64,000 nt of DNA from Heterodera schachtii (GCA_023374025.1 SIJG01000091.1:257994-321993); one strand, 5' to 3'; positions 22,561-34,165 are shown, counted from the first letter of the stretch. Numbers and translations: made by a program. Notes: a model not told the origin generated them from the letters alone.

Positions 22561-23410
22561 CACAATATTTTTTTTTAATAAAAACAATTTTTGGAACTGC
22601 TCGGCACGGAGTATTTCAGTTACGGAAAAGAAATGTTTATGGAAGATTTTGTGCCTTTATGACATGCCATCGGAATTTGAATCGGCAGAAATGTATGTAA
22701 AAAGTGTCAAAAATGCGCTAATGAATGTAATAGGGATTTCAGATTTTTTTTCGTTAATTACGGGACGATCAAAATACTTTATAAGTTATGTATACAATGT
22801 CCCGTCTTCCTGAAACAGGATCGAAATAGAAATATGGGCTTTACTGTATATCCAGGTATACGGCGTATTTCCGGGTTTTGTCACCCCCCTGAAATTTTTA
22901 AAAAATAATTTCTTAGACTAATTTATGACGCTGATTTCAAACTGACGTTTATTTGGGCCTATTTCGAACCCAGGGCCCGAATTCGAACAAAAAGCCTAAA
23001 ATCACAATTTTAAAAATTCGGTTTTTGTTCTAAGATAGATTAAAAAACCCTGAAGTACCGAATACGGTGTAGTTGCATGTTATATTCATCAATTTTGCTT
23101 GAAGTCTGTGTCTAAACGATGTGAATGTGGTGACATGAAGTACCGTATACGGTGTAGATTGTAAGAGAAGCGAAAAAAAGACCTAAACAGATTAAATATA
23201 AAATATATCCATAAATCGTGATAACAATAAACATATATTATATATATTCATTCATCTATATTAAAATTATAAAAATTAATTTAAATACAAAAAATGAGCT
23301 TTTCTAATAGCTTTTTTTTTTTTGCAAATAATCAAATATATTTTTTACAGAAAAATAGAGAATACTTACATAATTAATGCTAACCGGAAACTCAGTGAGC
23401 TATAACGGAA
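22561..23410. other. no gene recognised; short direct repeats
   Basis: A 90-codon frame at 22541-22813 has no recognisable domain and overlaps a transposon end. TGAAGTACCG(A/T)ATACGGTGTAG occurs twice, at 23050 and 23135. 22960-22990 has AATTCGAAC words related to the repeats at 31500-31840 and 48640-48910. Confidence 0.45.
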
Positions 23411-23413
23411 ATC

Positions 23414-23790
23414 GAGGTATGGCGTTAGTCAAAAAACCAACAAAATAAAAAAAATTTTGATATAACATTTGTCAAAAGCAACCAATTTTTTAATTCTTAA
23501 TATCATTCGATAGCCCTAAATGTTTTCTATTATAGTGCAAAATTTCAAAAAAGTTTCAGTTAACTTTCAAGAAGTTGTGACCAAAAATGTTCAAAAAACT
23601 TGGTTTTTTGAATTTCTCAGGTCATAACTTTTTTTAAAATTTAAAGAATTTTTTTGTAATTTAAAGAATTTTTTGAAATTTTATCGAAAGTACCAAACCT
23701 ATACAATTTGGTTCATTTGTGGCAATGGCAAAGTTATGAATATTTTTTGTTAAAAATTTTTCATATTTTATTTTTAAAAATATAGACAAA
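23414..23790. mobile_element. degraded copy of the palindromic hAT-like MITE
   Basis: Shares GGCGTTAGTCAAAAAACCA, AAAAGCAACCAA and ATCATTCGATAGCCCTAAA with 7204-7648. The right end is eroded and no target duplication is visible. Confidence 0.65.
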
Positions 23791-24337
23791 AATGATTACC
23801 ATTTAAACTAAACGATCTTTTGGAAATTATTAAAGCGAAAAATTCATTGAAAAAACAAAAAAAGATTTCGGCTAAGCTAACTTTTTTTTTTAAAAAAAGC
23901 TCTTCAAATTTAGAATTCCACTGTTTTGGCATTTTCATGAATTTATGATTTTAACTTTTACACTGTTTATTCATTATTTTTTAATAATTAACAATTTTTA
24001 TAAAAATGAATTATTATTATTTCTCTAATTAATGTGGCGAAAATTTAATTTATTTCATTTGGTGGATCAGATGAACTCCGTTGTGTACTTTGATTGTGGC
24101 AATTTGTTGAACAGCTATAAAAAAATAAATAAAATGTTTTTTAAATATTAATTTTTTTCATTTTAAATGTTACCATTTTTACTGGCGAAACGATCTTCAA
24201 TGCACGTAATTCCTTCATAAACAGTTTGCGATATTCTGTGCTAAAAAATAGAATTTAATAATTCAATTATAAAAATAAAGATTACATTATAAAAATAATA
24301 AATTAAATTTATATAATTTAAAATAAATATTTATCTA

Positions 24338-24921
24338 TCTAACTATACTAAATCGATGGTGTGGTTTTTTTGAATAGAGATTATTCATTGACACGAAAAC
24401 TTGCAAAAAAAAGAAAAAGAAAATAGAAAATGGCAGAAAGAAACTTTTAAAATTAAGAATAAAAAATATTAATGTTTTAAAATTATTTACAATTTGTGTT
24501 TTGCTTTTTCCTCAAATTTATTTTTTTTTAATAATTTAAACAATTAATTACTTTATAATATGCTTTTGAGAGAATGAGAAAGAGAGAGAAGAAGAAAGAG
24601 AGACGGACATAGAAAAAAAGGGAGAGAGAGAGAAGAAGAGAGAGAGAGAGAGAAACAAGAGAGAGGGAGAGAGAGAGAAAAGAGGATAGAGAATAGAGAG
24701 AGAAGAGAAGAGAGAGAGAAGGGTATAGCTTAGAGAGGCTTGGTGAAAGGATGACATAGAGACAAAAAAAGAGACAGGAAGAGAAAAGAAGACAAAGAGG
24801 AGAGAAACGAGACTTTGATGAAAAACGAATTTATTAATTAAACTCTTTTAAAATTTGTTTTATATTATCTGAAAAACTCCGAGCGGTTGGCGCCGCGAAG
24901 CGGCGCCTAGCGCTCGTCTAA
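24338..24921 (+). mobile_element. non-autonomous Helitron-like element
   Basis: The 5' end TCTAACTATACTAAATCG follows an A. The 3' end has a GC-rich hairpin (24881-24915: GAGCG, then GGCGCCGC-GAA-GCGGCGCC, then CGCTC) followed within two bases by CTAA and a T. A 5' TC, a 3' hairpin plus CTRR, and insertion between A and T are Helitron hallmarks. There are no terminal inverted repeats and no Rep/helicase. The interior includes an imperfect (GA)n tract (24580-24830) whose minus-strand translation is a spurious Ser/Leu frame. Confidence 0.6.
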
Positions 24922-25155
24922 TATACTAAATCGATGGTGTGGTTTTTTTAAATTGGGATTATTTTTTGACACGAAAACTTGCAAAAAAAAAATAAAAGAA
25001 AATAGAAAATGGCAGAAAGAAACTTTTTAAAATTAAGAATAACAAATACTAATGTTTATAAAATTGTTTACAATTTGTGTTTTGCTTTTTCCTCAAATTT
25101 ATTTTTTTAAATAATTTAAACAATTAATTACTTTATAATATGCTTTTGAGAGAAC

Positions 25156-25194
<39 letters not shown>

Positions 25195-25195
25195 A
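24917..25195 (+). repeat. second Helitron-like 5' end running into (GA)n
   Basis: 24917-25150 is a direct copy (about 95%) of 24338-24565, starting TCTAATATACTAAATCG. It continues into a GA microsatellite (25155-25195), and the receptor pseudogene begins immediately after. The matching 3' hairpin was not found downstream. Confidence 0.6.
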
Positions 25196-25197
25196 AA

Positions 25198-26266
25198 AAA
25201 TGGCGATAAATTCTTTCGCATTTTGCCATAATGCCGACAAATTCAACTTATATTTACAGTAATCAACAGATGAACACACGACTATTACGTTCATTAATGA
25301 TCATCTTATCAATTAGCATTGGCGGGTATTTAGTTGCTTTGTCTATGTTCGAAATTTTGGAAAAAATTGGCCCAATCTTTGGGTGAAATTTCTAAAATTT
25401 AATTTCCAATTTTATAATTTTTTCAAGGTCCCCAATTCGATGTTGGCAATCTTCATGTTTTATTGCCATTTTGTTGAACGCAGCCGCTGGGTCAAATGCA
25501 ATTGTGCTTTAATTTAGCAGGTCTTTTTTTAATTGACTGAATTTTCCAAATTTATTTGAATTATTTTATTTAAAGCACTGAATACCGTCAGAATTTTAAA
25601 AAAGAATTTCGCGCAATGATTGAACGCTTTGGCAACAGAAATGGTAATAATTTAAATACTCAAGTTTTATTTGATCAGTTCTGGGTACCCGACCAGATTC
25701 TGACCCGGATGCCCGGCTTTTTAAAGACCCGGTCCCAACTTTGAAAAGCCAATATCGGGATCCGCACCAGTTGATCCGGATCTAAAAATGATTTATTATG
25801 GCCGGGCCAGGTCGTTTTCGCGCCGGGTCGTTTTCGCGCCAGCCTAGTTTTTGAACTATAACTTTTTTTATTGCAGACCAAATCCAACTTTCTTGGTATC
25901 ATTTGATAGCCCTAAGGATCCTCTATTAGCCTGCAAAATTCCAAAAAATTTTTTTTAATTTTGAACAAACTTATGACCAAAAGTACATCAGAAATCAGGT
26001 TTTTCAGCTTTTTTTGCCATAATATTTTTGAACCTTAACGAAATTTTTCGCAATTTTGCATGCTAATAGAGTATGTGAAGGGCTTTCGAATGATACCAAG
26101 AAAGTTAGATTTGGTTGACAATGAAAAAAGTTATAGTTCAAAAACTAGGCTGGCGCGAAAACGACCGGCGCGAAAACGACCCCGACCCATTATGGCGACT
26201 CAAATGAATTTTCACAACTTTTATGCTGTTCAACCCATCCATCTGGTGAACAATTACATTCGTTAA
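25198..26266 (+). pseudogene. truncated Srsx-like receptor pseudogene
   Basis: Starts inside exon 6 (AAAAATGGCG) with the donor GT changed to AT. Exon 7 (25260-25382) is one base short, a frameshift near 25265. Exon 8 (25428-25520) has TAA at 25510-25512 where the intact copies have TAT. Exon 9 is 25576-25643. Exon 10 (26226-26266) has lost the AG of its acceptor (TTTTATG for TTTTAG). Exons 1-5 are absent and the 5' break lies at a GA microsatellite. Intron 9 holds a 386-bp MITE. Confidence 0.9.
25803..26188. mobile_element. palindromic MITE in intron 9 of the pseudogene
   Basis: Direct repeat ATTATGGC at 25795-25802 and 26189-26196. The arms contain GGTCGTTTTCGCGCCGG, CGCGCCAGCCTAG and TTTTTGAACTATAAC, mirrored at the right end. 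The centre resembles the GATAGCCCTAA...CTATTAG core of the 7204-7648 family. A partial relative lies at 46195-46440. Confidence 0.88.
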
Positions 26267-26329
26267 ATCCAATTGAATATGAATGCGCACACAGCTGATG
26301 AATTATAATTATATGAAAGAAAAATATTA

Positions 26330-26676
26330 AAATAAAATGCCAAAAAAATATTAATTTATGGAGAAATTCTTACTAAATTTATTGAATTTTGGCTAAAATT
26401 TAATACGCCTTTTTGATGCAAATTTTTAAAATTAATTTGTCTATTATTTTAATTGGTTTGAAAAAATCACGCAATATTATCAAAAAATCCAAGTTAAACA
26501 ATAGTCATATACTTTTTCAGTACAATAAAAGCGCTGATCAAAATACAAAAAAAAATAAAAAATAAAACATTTGTCTCTCCTCCTAAACACGAATAAGACA
26601 AAGTACAATTTTGTATGAATTGTTAATGAAAAAATGCAAATAAAAAGTAAAAGTTTGTCTCTTTCAATTTCGAAAA
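26330..26676 (+). promoter_or_regulatory. upstream region of receptor copy D
   Basis: Closely related to 7858-8220, which precedes an orphan exon 1. It lacks the upstream module found before copies A, B and E, so copy D may be regulated differently. No other gene is present. Confidence 0.35.
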
Positions 26677-29670
26677 ATGGCCTCAATTAACACCAGCTCG
26701 TACGAACCGGTAAAAACTTAATTAATTAATTAAATGAATAATAGTTACCGTATTTGCTCTTTTTATCACCCCTGGGGGATTATTTTTCAACCTCCTCAGA
26801 AAGGGAGGGATTATTAGATACGGGGGGATAAATGAAGAAGGGGGGATTATTTTTCGAAAGATTTATTTGTCTAATATTTTTGAAAATTTTAAACATGTCG
26901 CCAAAAAATGTCATCGCGTCAAAAAAATAATAATTTTTTAATTTTTTTTAAAGAATTTGTGAATTTTACATGAAAAATACGAAAAATGCTAAATATTTTT
27001 AAAAAATATTGAAAATCCAAACCCAAAGATATTTTTCCGATATTTTTTGGAAAATTTCTCAACAAAATTCAAGAAAATCAAAAAATACACCCCTAAGAAT
27101 AGACCTAAAAATTTTCAAAAATACACTCCTAAGACTGACCTAAAATTTAAAAAAAATACACCCTTAAAAATTGGGGCAATGGTAAAGTCTGTGGTTTCTT
27201 CGAAAAATAAATTTAAAAATTTAAGAAACACATTTTCTAGGCTGGAAAAATGTGCTGATCACTGATCTGAGCTCGGATTTTGCAAATAATTGATTTTATC
27301 TATGATTTTTTATCAAGTACTAGATTTTTTCCAAAATTTTAAGAAATTAGTCGGGCCTAAAAAACTCACACACAGAATGTTGTAGAGCTAAAAAGAGCTT
27401 TCGAATGAGCTACTGAATGTATGGATGTTTTTAGTTATTTACGATTTTTTGAAATTTAATTACTAGCCCTTAAGGGTCATATGAGACGGGGGTCTGGGGT
27501 TCGAGCCCGCTTGGCTGAAGTTTATTTTTTATAATATTTGATGAAAAATCGTAGACAAAAACATTTGATTTTCAAAAATCCGAGTTCAGATTCGTAATCA
27601 GCGCATTTTTTCAGCTTATAAAATGTGTTTCTTAAATTTTTAAATTTATTTTTCGGAGAAACCACAAAACTTTGCCAAAATTGGTAAATTTCTCAAAAAT
27701 TCATCCCTCAAATTTTTTTCTTAACAAACTTATGTCACTATTCAGGCATTATTTCGGGCTTTTCGCCATTATTTGGCATTTTTTAGCATTTTTACATTGT
27801 TTTTTTTTTTGGAAAAAATGGTTTTTCCATTTATCCCCCGGGGGGATAAGTGGAGACAGGGGGATTAATGAAGACGGGGTGATAAAAAGAGCAAATACGG
27901 TAATTAAGCTTTATTTGGCCTATCGTTTCGCCGGTCCGTCCGCCGATTTGATTGTGCCGGCCGTTGCGCTGAATTTTGTTGCTTTGGTTGGCATTGTGTT
28001 GAACGGCACAGTTTTGGTGGTCACTGTCAAATCCAGGCAAATGCCATGGCATTTTATTTTAATTAATTTAAATTCACATTTTCAATTTTAATTTCCCATT
28101 TTAAATTTCCGATTTCCCATTTTTCAGTTCCCTCCGCGGCTCCGCCAATTTTCTGATGGCTCTGATTTGTCTTTGTGAATTGGTCCACCAAATTGGGCAC
28201 ACTTTTTTACTATTCGTTGTCATTTCGGGCACAAATTTTGTCAGTTTGCTCACTGCTAACTTTGTTATGACGGTAAGCCAAAAATTAAATTTTAATTAAT
28301 CAAAATTTTCAATTTTAGCCCATGATTTTTGCTTTAAATTGCGGCTTAATGGCAATGTTTTGTGCTGCTTTTGATCGACTTTTTGCTATCATTTCGCCAT
28401 TTATGTATGATTTCTTCTTTTAGTTAAATTTGTCATAATTAGTGCAAAATTTTCATTGAGTATATAAATTAATAAATTTGATGAAATGTTTTCAAACAAT
28501 TTAATTTTTATTGATAATTTTCTATTTTTAGACACTCGGCCATTTTCACCAAATATAAATTCTCATATTTGCTTGGCCATTTGTTTATTTGTACAATTTA
28601 TGGAGCATTTTCATTGGTTTATGTGCTCGCTTATGCATTCGAAAATGCGGGAAAGTATGGCACGATTTAATAAAAAAATTAATAATAGCTAAAATTATTT
28701 AGCCCAACCACCGGTTTTGTGGCCGAAACTTTGCTTGGCCCTGTTGGGTATAAATTCTCCGCTGGCACATTATTTCTTTCATTGTGCAGCATCTTCTGTT
28801 ACATAGCCATTTTTGTGATCATCAGATGCAAAAATGGTGGTGATTTTTTTATGACATTTTGGCATAATGCCATCAAAATTTAAATATTATTTTACAGTAT
28901 CCCAACAGACGAACACCCGATTATTACGTTCATTAGTGATCATTTTAGCAATTAGCATTGGCGGGTATTTCGTTACTTTGTCAATGTACCAAATTTTGGA
29001 AGCAATTTGCCCGAGCTTTGGGTGAAATTTCGAAAATTTAAATTTCCAATTTAAAAACAATTTTTTCAAGGTCCCCAATTCGATGTTGGCAATCTTCATG
29101 TTTTATTGCCATTCTGTTGAACGCAGCCGCTGGGTCAAATGCAATTGTGCTTTATTTTAGCAGGTCTTTTTTTAATTGACTGACTTTTTTTAAATTAATT
29201 TTAAAATATATTATTTAAAGCACTGAATATCGTCAGAATTTTAAAAAAGAATTTCGCGCAATGATTGAACGCTTTGGCAAGAAAAATGGTAATTTTAATT
29301 TAAATGTTCAAATTTTAGAGTTGCGCTGCTCCGGATACACGAGAGAGTCAAAACCGCGACTTTTTCAGGACCCTGACCCAGCCGATTTTTAATAACCAAT
29401 ACTTGGAACCCGACCCAGTTCATCCGGGTTCAAAAATAATTTAAAATGCTATTTTTATTTTTCCAAGCCATGATTGAACCCGGTATCATAAATAAAAAAT
29501 TGGACCCAAACCCAGACATTGTTCTTCTAAATACCCATCCCTGTTTTTCCAAAATATTCAGAATATGTTTTTGCCATAAAATGCCAATGAAAAGATTTTT
29601 AATTTTAGCTGTTCAGCCCATTCATTTGGTGAACAATGTCAACAAAAACAACAATAATAACATTCGTTAA
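26677..29670 (+). CDS. Srsx-like 7TM chemoreceptor, copy D
   Basis: Ten exons: 26677-26709, 27909-28036, 28128-28272, 28319-28404, 28532-28654, 28703-28839, 28898-29021, 29071-29163, 29221-29288, 29609-29670. They give 332 residues with the same exon lengths as copies A, B and E. Landmarks are LNGTVLVVTV, SLRGSANFLMAL, FDRLFAIISPF (followed by Ile instead of Lys at the exon 4/5 join), GSNAIVLYFSSTEYR and an Asn-rich tail. Intron 1 is 1.2 kb because of a 1.15-kb palindromic insertion ending eight bases before exon 2. The acceptor is GGTAATTAAG instead of the TTTTTCAG of the other copies and may be weak. Intron 2 has the GC donor (28037). The frame is intact. Expression depends on the altered acceptor. 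Confidence 0.8.
26748..27900. mobile_element. Tc1/mariner-like palindromic insertion in intron 1 of copy D
   Basis: Ends CCGTATTTGCTCTTTTTATC and GATAAAAAGAGCAAATACGG are perfect inverts flanked by TA (26746-26747, 27901-27902). Subterminal GGGGGATTA words are mirrored. A nested palindrome (27185-27325 against 27535-27675, GGTTTCTTCGAAAAATAAAT) belongs to the family of the outer element at 2267-5808. On + near 27497 there is a GGGTTCGAGCCC word like a tRNA B box. No transposase. Confidence 0.82.
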
Positions 29671-29679
29671 ATCCAATTA

Positions 29680-30081
29680 ATGATTGAACGCTTTGGCAAC
29701 AAAAATGGTAATAGATTTAAATGTTCAAATTTTAGAGTTGCGCAGCTCCGGGTACCCGACCGGCTTCAGACCCTTGATGCCAGACTTTTTAAAGCCAATA
29801 TTTGAAACTAGACTCAAGTTGATCCGGGTACCCGGGTTCAAAAATATATTTTAAATAAATTTTTTTAGTTTTCCAAGCCACGGATGAACCCGTTATTCGG
29901 TCCGGTTGAAAAACTTGGATCCAATCCCAGACCCGGTTACTTCAAAATATCTGGACCTATTTTTTCCAAATTCCGAAACTGCTCAACCCTATATTTCTAT
30001 TTTGGCATAGAATGTCAAAGAAATGAATTTAAACTTTTAGCTGTTCAGCCCATCCATTTGGTGAACAATTACATTCGTTAA
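29680..30081 (+). pseudogene. receptor tail fragment (end of exon 9, intron 9, exon 10)
   Basis: Starts ATGATTGAACGCTTTGGC, the end of exon 9 with its GT donor. It then has intron 9 with the CCGGGTACCCG repeat, and exon 10 at 30041-30081 (AVQPIHLVNNYIR then TAA). It matches the tail of copy A better than that of adjacent copy D. It could serve as an alternative last exon for copy D, but is more likely debris of unequal crossing-over. Confidence 0.7.
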
Positions 30082-30760
30082 AGCCTATTGATTATGAAAC
30101 CATTTAACAGCAGCTGATGAATTGTTAACAAAGCTTTTTAAACAATGTTAATTCCAAGTCAAATTATTATAGTAAAACGATGTAAAAGATTTCATTATGA
30201 GTCATTGTTGTATGGCTTGAAATTTCAATTTGATTTGAATATGAAAATTGAAAATTTACAAGAAATCTTTGATGTTGAAGAAATGCGTTCAAAAATTTTT
30301 TTGTTGTACTCGAGGAAAGATTCAATCATTTAGAGAATGTGAAGCATAATTTTTTAGTTGTTTTGAAAATTTTTTTTTGAAATAACATGCTATCTCATTA
30401 CTGGGGGCCCGAACTTGCCAAAATGGTGGGAAAAATGCATATTAGGAGTATGCTTGCCCTTTTAAGGATTGAAAAGTGCCGGGACTGAAGTGGATTTAAC
30501 AAAAAATAATTTTTTAAACTTAATTATACTGCAAAAATTCAAATGTCAAAATTTTCTTCCTCATAAATTTGGTATGATTTTCTTTTCCTGAGGAGAAAAC
30601 TGACTCTGCCATTTTGAGAAATTCATTCGTGGGGTCATTGTGTTGACTCCTCATAGACATTTACCGTAAACGCTTTATTTAATTAGCGTTTATAAAGGCA
30701 GAGAAAAAAACACTGTTCAAAGACTTTTTTGGGTCAGTGTATAAACTTGATTTTTTTTTC
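30082..30760. other. shared receptor 3' flank
   Basis: Blocks AAACGATGTAAAAGA and ATTGTTGTATGGCTTGAA match the region after copy A (12600-12800). No gene was seen. Confidence 0.5.
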
Positions 30761-30767
30761 AAACTAC

Positions 30768-30905
30768 CATTTGGCTTCTAACGAATTGTAATTAATAGGT
30801 CAGAATTGGCATTTGGAATTTAATTAAGGAATCTGAATTGGGAGCCCTCTGGTTGTTCACCGAGACAATTGTTACTGCTCACATTTGTGAAAATTTAATT
30901 ATTTT
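30768..30905 (+). promoter_or_regulatory. receptor-gene upstream module, relic copy 2
   Basis: TGGCTTCTAACGAATTGTAA, AATTTAATTAAGGAATC and ACAATTGTTACTGCTCACAT. It precedes two orphan first exons. Confidence 0.35.
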
Positions 30906-31111
30906 TAATTTATGTTAAATATATTTTAAATTTCATTGCTTTTTGGGCCCAAATTGTACATTAGTATTTGGGGAAAGTTTCAAATCTCCTAAGGAAATAC
31001 TAATTTATTTTCATATTACATTTAAATTTTAAATGAATTAAAAAAAAGAATTTTTATGAAAAGAAACTAAATTACTAGCTCTAGTATGAATTAAACAAAT
31101 TATTTTATAAA

Positions 31112-31147
31112 ATGGTCTCAATTAATGCCGATCCAAATGATCTGCTG
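31112..31147 (+). pseudogene. orphan receptor exon 1 (MVSINADPNDLL)
   Basis: Identical in coding sequence to 6828-6863, with the following intron start also matching to about 31210. No exon 2 follows. Confidence 0.6.
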
Positions 31148-31349
31148 GTAATAGTGAAGAAATTAATTAAAATTATTATAAAAAATAAATGATATTATTA
31201 TTTTTAAATATTAATTAGCTTATAACTTCCACGAATAATGAAAGAATTTTTAAAAACAATTTTTTACAAAAAAAAACTTTAGTTTTTTAGATAAAATTCC
31301 AAAAAAAAAACGCAATAATTAAATTATTTTCTCGATACTTCTCTGAAAA

Positions 31350-31382
31350 ATGGCGACAATTAACACCAGCTCAGACAATGCG
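31350..31382 (+). pseudogene. orphan receptor exon 1 (MATINTSSDNA)
   Basis: Exactly 33 bases with a GT donor, almost identical to exon 1 of copy A. It is followed by repeats, and the next exon 2 in the array belongs to copy E, 5.4 kb downstream behind copy E's own exon 1. Confidence 0.6.
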
Positions 31383-31499
31383 GTAAATTAATTATTAATT
31401 AATTGAAGTTATTGAAGAAATTATTATTCATATCCAGGGCTAGGATTTTTAGTTTTTAAACTTTTTTTTTTTTGCGGATTATTCTTGATGAGAGAAGCA

Positions 31500-31840
31500 G
31501 GAAAATCACATTTTTCTTTGAAGGCGTCCGGAAAATGCGTCAGTTTTACAAATGTTAAGTTCCCTGGGGATTTCGAGGTCGCTGATCATGAATCCGGCAT
31601 CAATTTGGCCAATTCTGAACTCCGGAACCCTAATTCGAACAAAATTCGAAAGCCCAAATTTTCGAATTTAGCTATCTTGATTCGAAAACGGCTTAAATGA
31701 TCTCCTCAGGGTTAATTGCATTCAGTTGTTTCCATCTTTTTAAACCAAATTTTGAACTCAAAAATGCTAATTGCGAAATTTGAACTTTCGACTTTTTATC
31801 CGAGTTTGGGTCCGAGGTTCGGAGTTCAGAACCGGCATCA
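31500..31840. repeat. inverted repeat with AATTCGAAC words
   Basis: GAATCCGGCATCAAT, AATTCGAACAAAATTCGAAA and their inverted partners up to GTTCGGAGTTCAGAACCGGC. The same arrangement recurs at 48640-48910. 31953-31978 holds the GGCGCCTATCGGCACCGCC palindrome. The flanking 31840-32410 has no gene. Confidence 0.5.
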
Positions 31841-32412
31841 CCAGACCCAAGAACCCATTATTTTCTTATAAATTAGTTCAAAATCACAAAATATGGACAG
31901 TTTTTGGATAAATTCTGTTAACAAATTACATTTCAAATTTTCAAAATTTTCCCGGCGGCGCCTATCGGCACCGCCGGCCTCCCCGCTTTTTCCGCTAAAG
32001 TTTTTGAAAATTTAGCTGCGAAAAAAATAAAATCTGGTTTTTGATTCAGATGTAGTTTACGATTTTCTAATTTCCTTAAAATTGTTAAAAATGATCATAG
32101 AAGGCGAAAATACAAAAATTGGTATTAATTGATTAAATTGTAAAAAAAATATTTAAAGCTATATATGTTGTTAAATGTTCTAATTTTTGACCCTAAAGTC
32201 TGATTTTTTAGGCATGATATTCTAATTTTGGAAAAATTTCTATAAAAACCGGATATAATTTCCCATCCCTATTTTTCACAATTGAATTGATCAATTATAA
32301 AGATTATATAAGCATTTGAACAAAACTTGGCCACAAAACGTAAAAAAAAATTAAATTGTTTTCCAAAATCATCGTTGCCTTGGCATTTGTTCCTCGTTAA
32401 CGGAAATAGAAT

Positions 32413-32720
32413 CTATAAGCTAATTTCGTAAAAATTTTTAACAGATAAGGAACCAAAGAAAAATTCAAAAATATTGTTCGGTCGAATGGTTTGGTAGGTA
32501 TTGATTGGTTTAATCCTTATTTTGGATTTTTTTTTATCCATATAAATCCTGGTGAATTTGCCCGCCAGTCCATCCATACGCTCTTTCATATGGTCCTTCG
32601 GGCAAGAATTTGAAGCAGCATCCCAGAAAGATGCAGCTTGCGAAGATTTTGTCAGCGAAACCGCCGCGGAAGGGTCGGCAATTTTTCCGTTATTTTCTCC
32701 AAAAGTGCCGAATTTTTTCT
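32413..32720 (-). other. about 100-codon coding-like frame, unidentified
   Basis: On the minus strand a frame without stops runs to TAG (32413-32415). It contains KSSQAASFWDAASNSCPKDH followed by MKERMDGLAGKFTRIYM and a basic stretch. The balanced amino-acid composition, unlike the surrounding AT-rich shadows, suggests a real or recently dead exon. No family recognised, and no upstream exon identified. Confidence 0.3.
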
Positions 32721-32997
32721 ATCATTTCCTTCGATAGATCATGCATTTCTTTGCTGGATTTCTCTCAAGGATATCCAGGTCCCAAGCCGAGAACGCGGGT
32801 TAATACTCTTGCAATTAAACAACTGAATGAATGGATTGACTTATTTTAATGGCGACTGGGACTTTGACTTTAAGAGCCATCCCGGCATCTTTAGCGGGCG
32901 CTACTTTGTTGGGCCAAATCATTTCCATTTCATTTGGCCCATTAATCATTGCTTCTTGGTTCAATACAAACATTTTTGCAAATACGTGGTGGGTCGA

Positions 32998-34165
32998 AGT
33001 GTCAAAAGTATCGATGTGGCGAAGTGTCAAAAGTATCGATGCGGGCGAAGTGTCAAAAGTATCGATGTGGGCGAAGTGTCAAAAGTATGGATGAGGGGTG
33101 ATCGGAAGAGGCGGGTCATTTCAGTACGGAATAAATGATTTTAATTAATTAATAATGTAATTATTTTGATCTATTAATTAGATTTGCGGATTTTGAGCCT
33201 AATTATAATTTTGATTTATTGTTTTAGCATTTCCCAAACAAGTTACATTTTTGTGAGAAAAATACAGTGCCCCAAAAAAGTCTTGACTCAAACCTAAAAA
33301 ATATCTTATAGTTCATTTAAAAATTTGAAATAATTCATGCTTGCATAACTCTGGTGCTGATCAAAAAAGTCTCTTACACCAACTTGATCAGATCACTCCT
33401 TCCTTGTGACCGGGACACCAAAAATACACTGAAAATCGGGGAAATTTTCGAAATCCCTAGGGGTCTGGGAAATCTTTTCTAGAAAAATGGATAAGCTTAT
33501 TGGCAAGAGTACAAAATTCTCTACTGATTTGCCTTTTGAATAATCGGGCTACGACTTTTACATAAAAAGGATATACTTGGTTGAATATTTGATCACCATA
33601 AAAATTATCAATTTTTGATCAGCGCCATAACTTTTTGTAGAAGCATCCAAATTAAACAATCTTGGTATTTTTTGATAGCCCTAAGTGTTCCCTATTTGCT
33701 TTTAAAATTTCAAAAAATTTGGTTGTGTTTCAAAAAAGTTGTGGCTTGTAATTTTCAAAAATTTATTTGGTAAGCCTTTTTGACAACAACTTCTTTGAAA
33801 CACAACGAAAATTTTTGAAATTTTACAGAAAAATAGAAGATACTTTAGGCTATCAAACGGTACCAAGAATATTTAATTTGGTTGCTTCTAGAAAAAGTTA
33901 TGATGCATGAAATTTATCAAAATATTACATGATCGTGTCTTTTTTCGTGGTCGTGTAAACTGAAATAGAGCCAGATACATTTTATTATTTATTAGATATT
34001 ATTTAATTCTCAATCAACTAATTAATTTAATTAATTAAAATCATTTATTCCGTACTGAAATGACCCGCCTCTTCCGATCACCCCTCATCCATACTTTTGA
34101 CACTTCGCCCACATCGATACTTTTGACACTTCGCCACATCGATACTTTTGACACTTCGTCCTAGC
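32998..34165. mobile_element. second fold-back element with tandem repeats in its arms
   Basis: The left arm (about 32998-33150) and right arm (about 34035-34162) are near-identical inverted copies of some 120 bp. Each starts with three to four copies of GAAGTGTCAAAAGTATCGAT and continues through GGGGTGATCGGAAGAGGCGG. The interior (33590-33930) is a palindrome of the ATAACTTTTTGTAGAAGCA / GATAGCCCTAAGTGTT type. No clear target duplication and no transposase. The low arm divergence implies a recent insertion or gene conversion between the arms. Confidence 0.75.

Noticed and set aside
22541..22813. 90-codon frame as a gene
   Set aside because: It starts inside the end of a MITE and shows no domain or splice partners.
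29680..30081. Alternative last exon of receptor copy D
   Set aside because: It is closer to the tail of copy A than to copy D and includes part of exon 9, so a leftover of unequal recombination is simpler. Transcripts could overturn this.
32827..33138. Overlapping frames on both strands near the second fold-back element
   Set aside because: They run into the repeat arm and translate it in several frames. A hydrophobic stretch exists, but nothing supports a gene.
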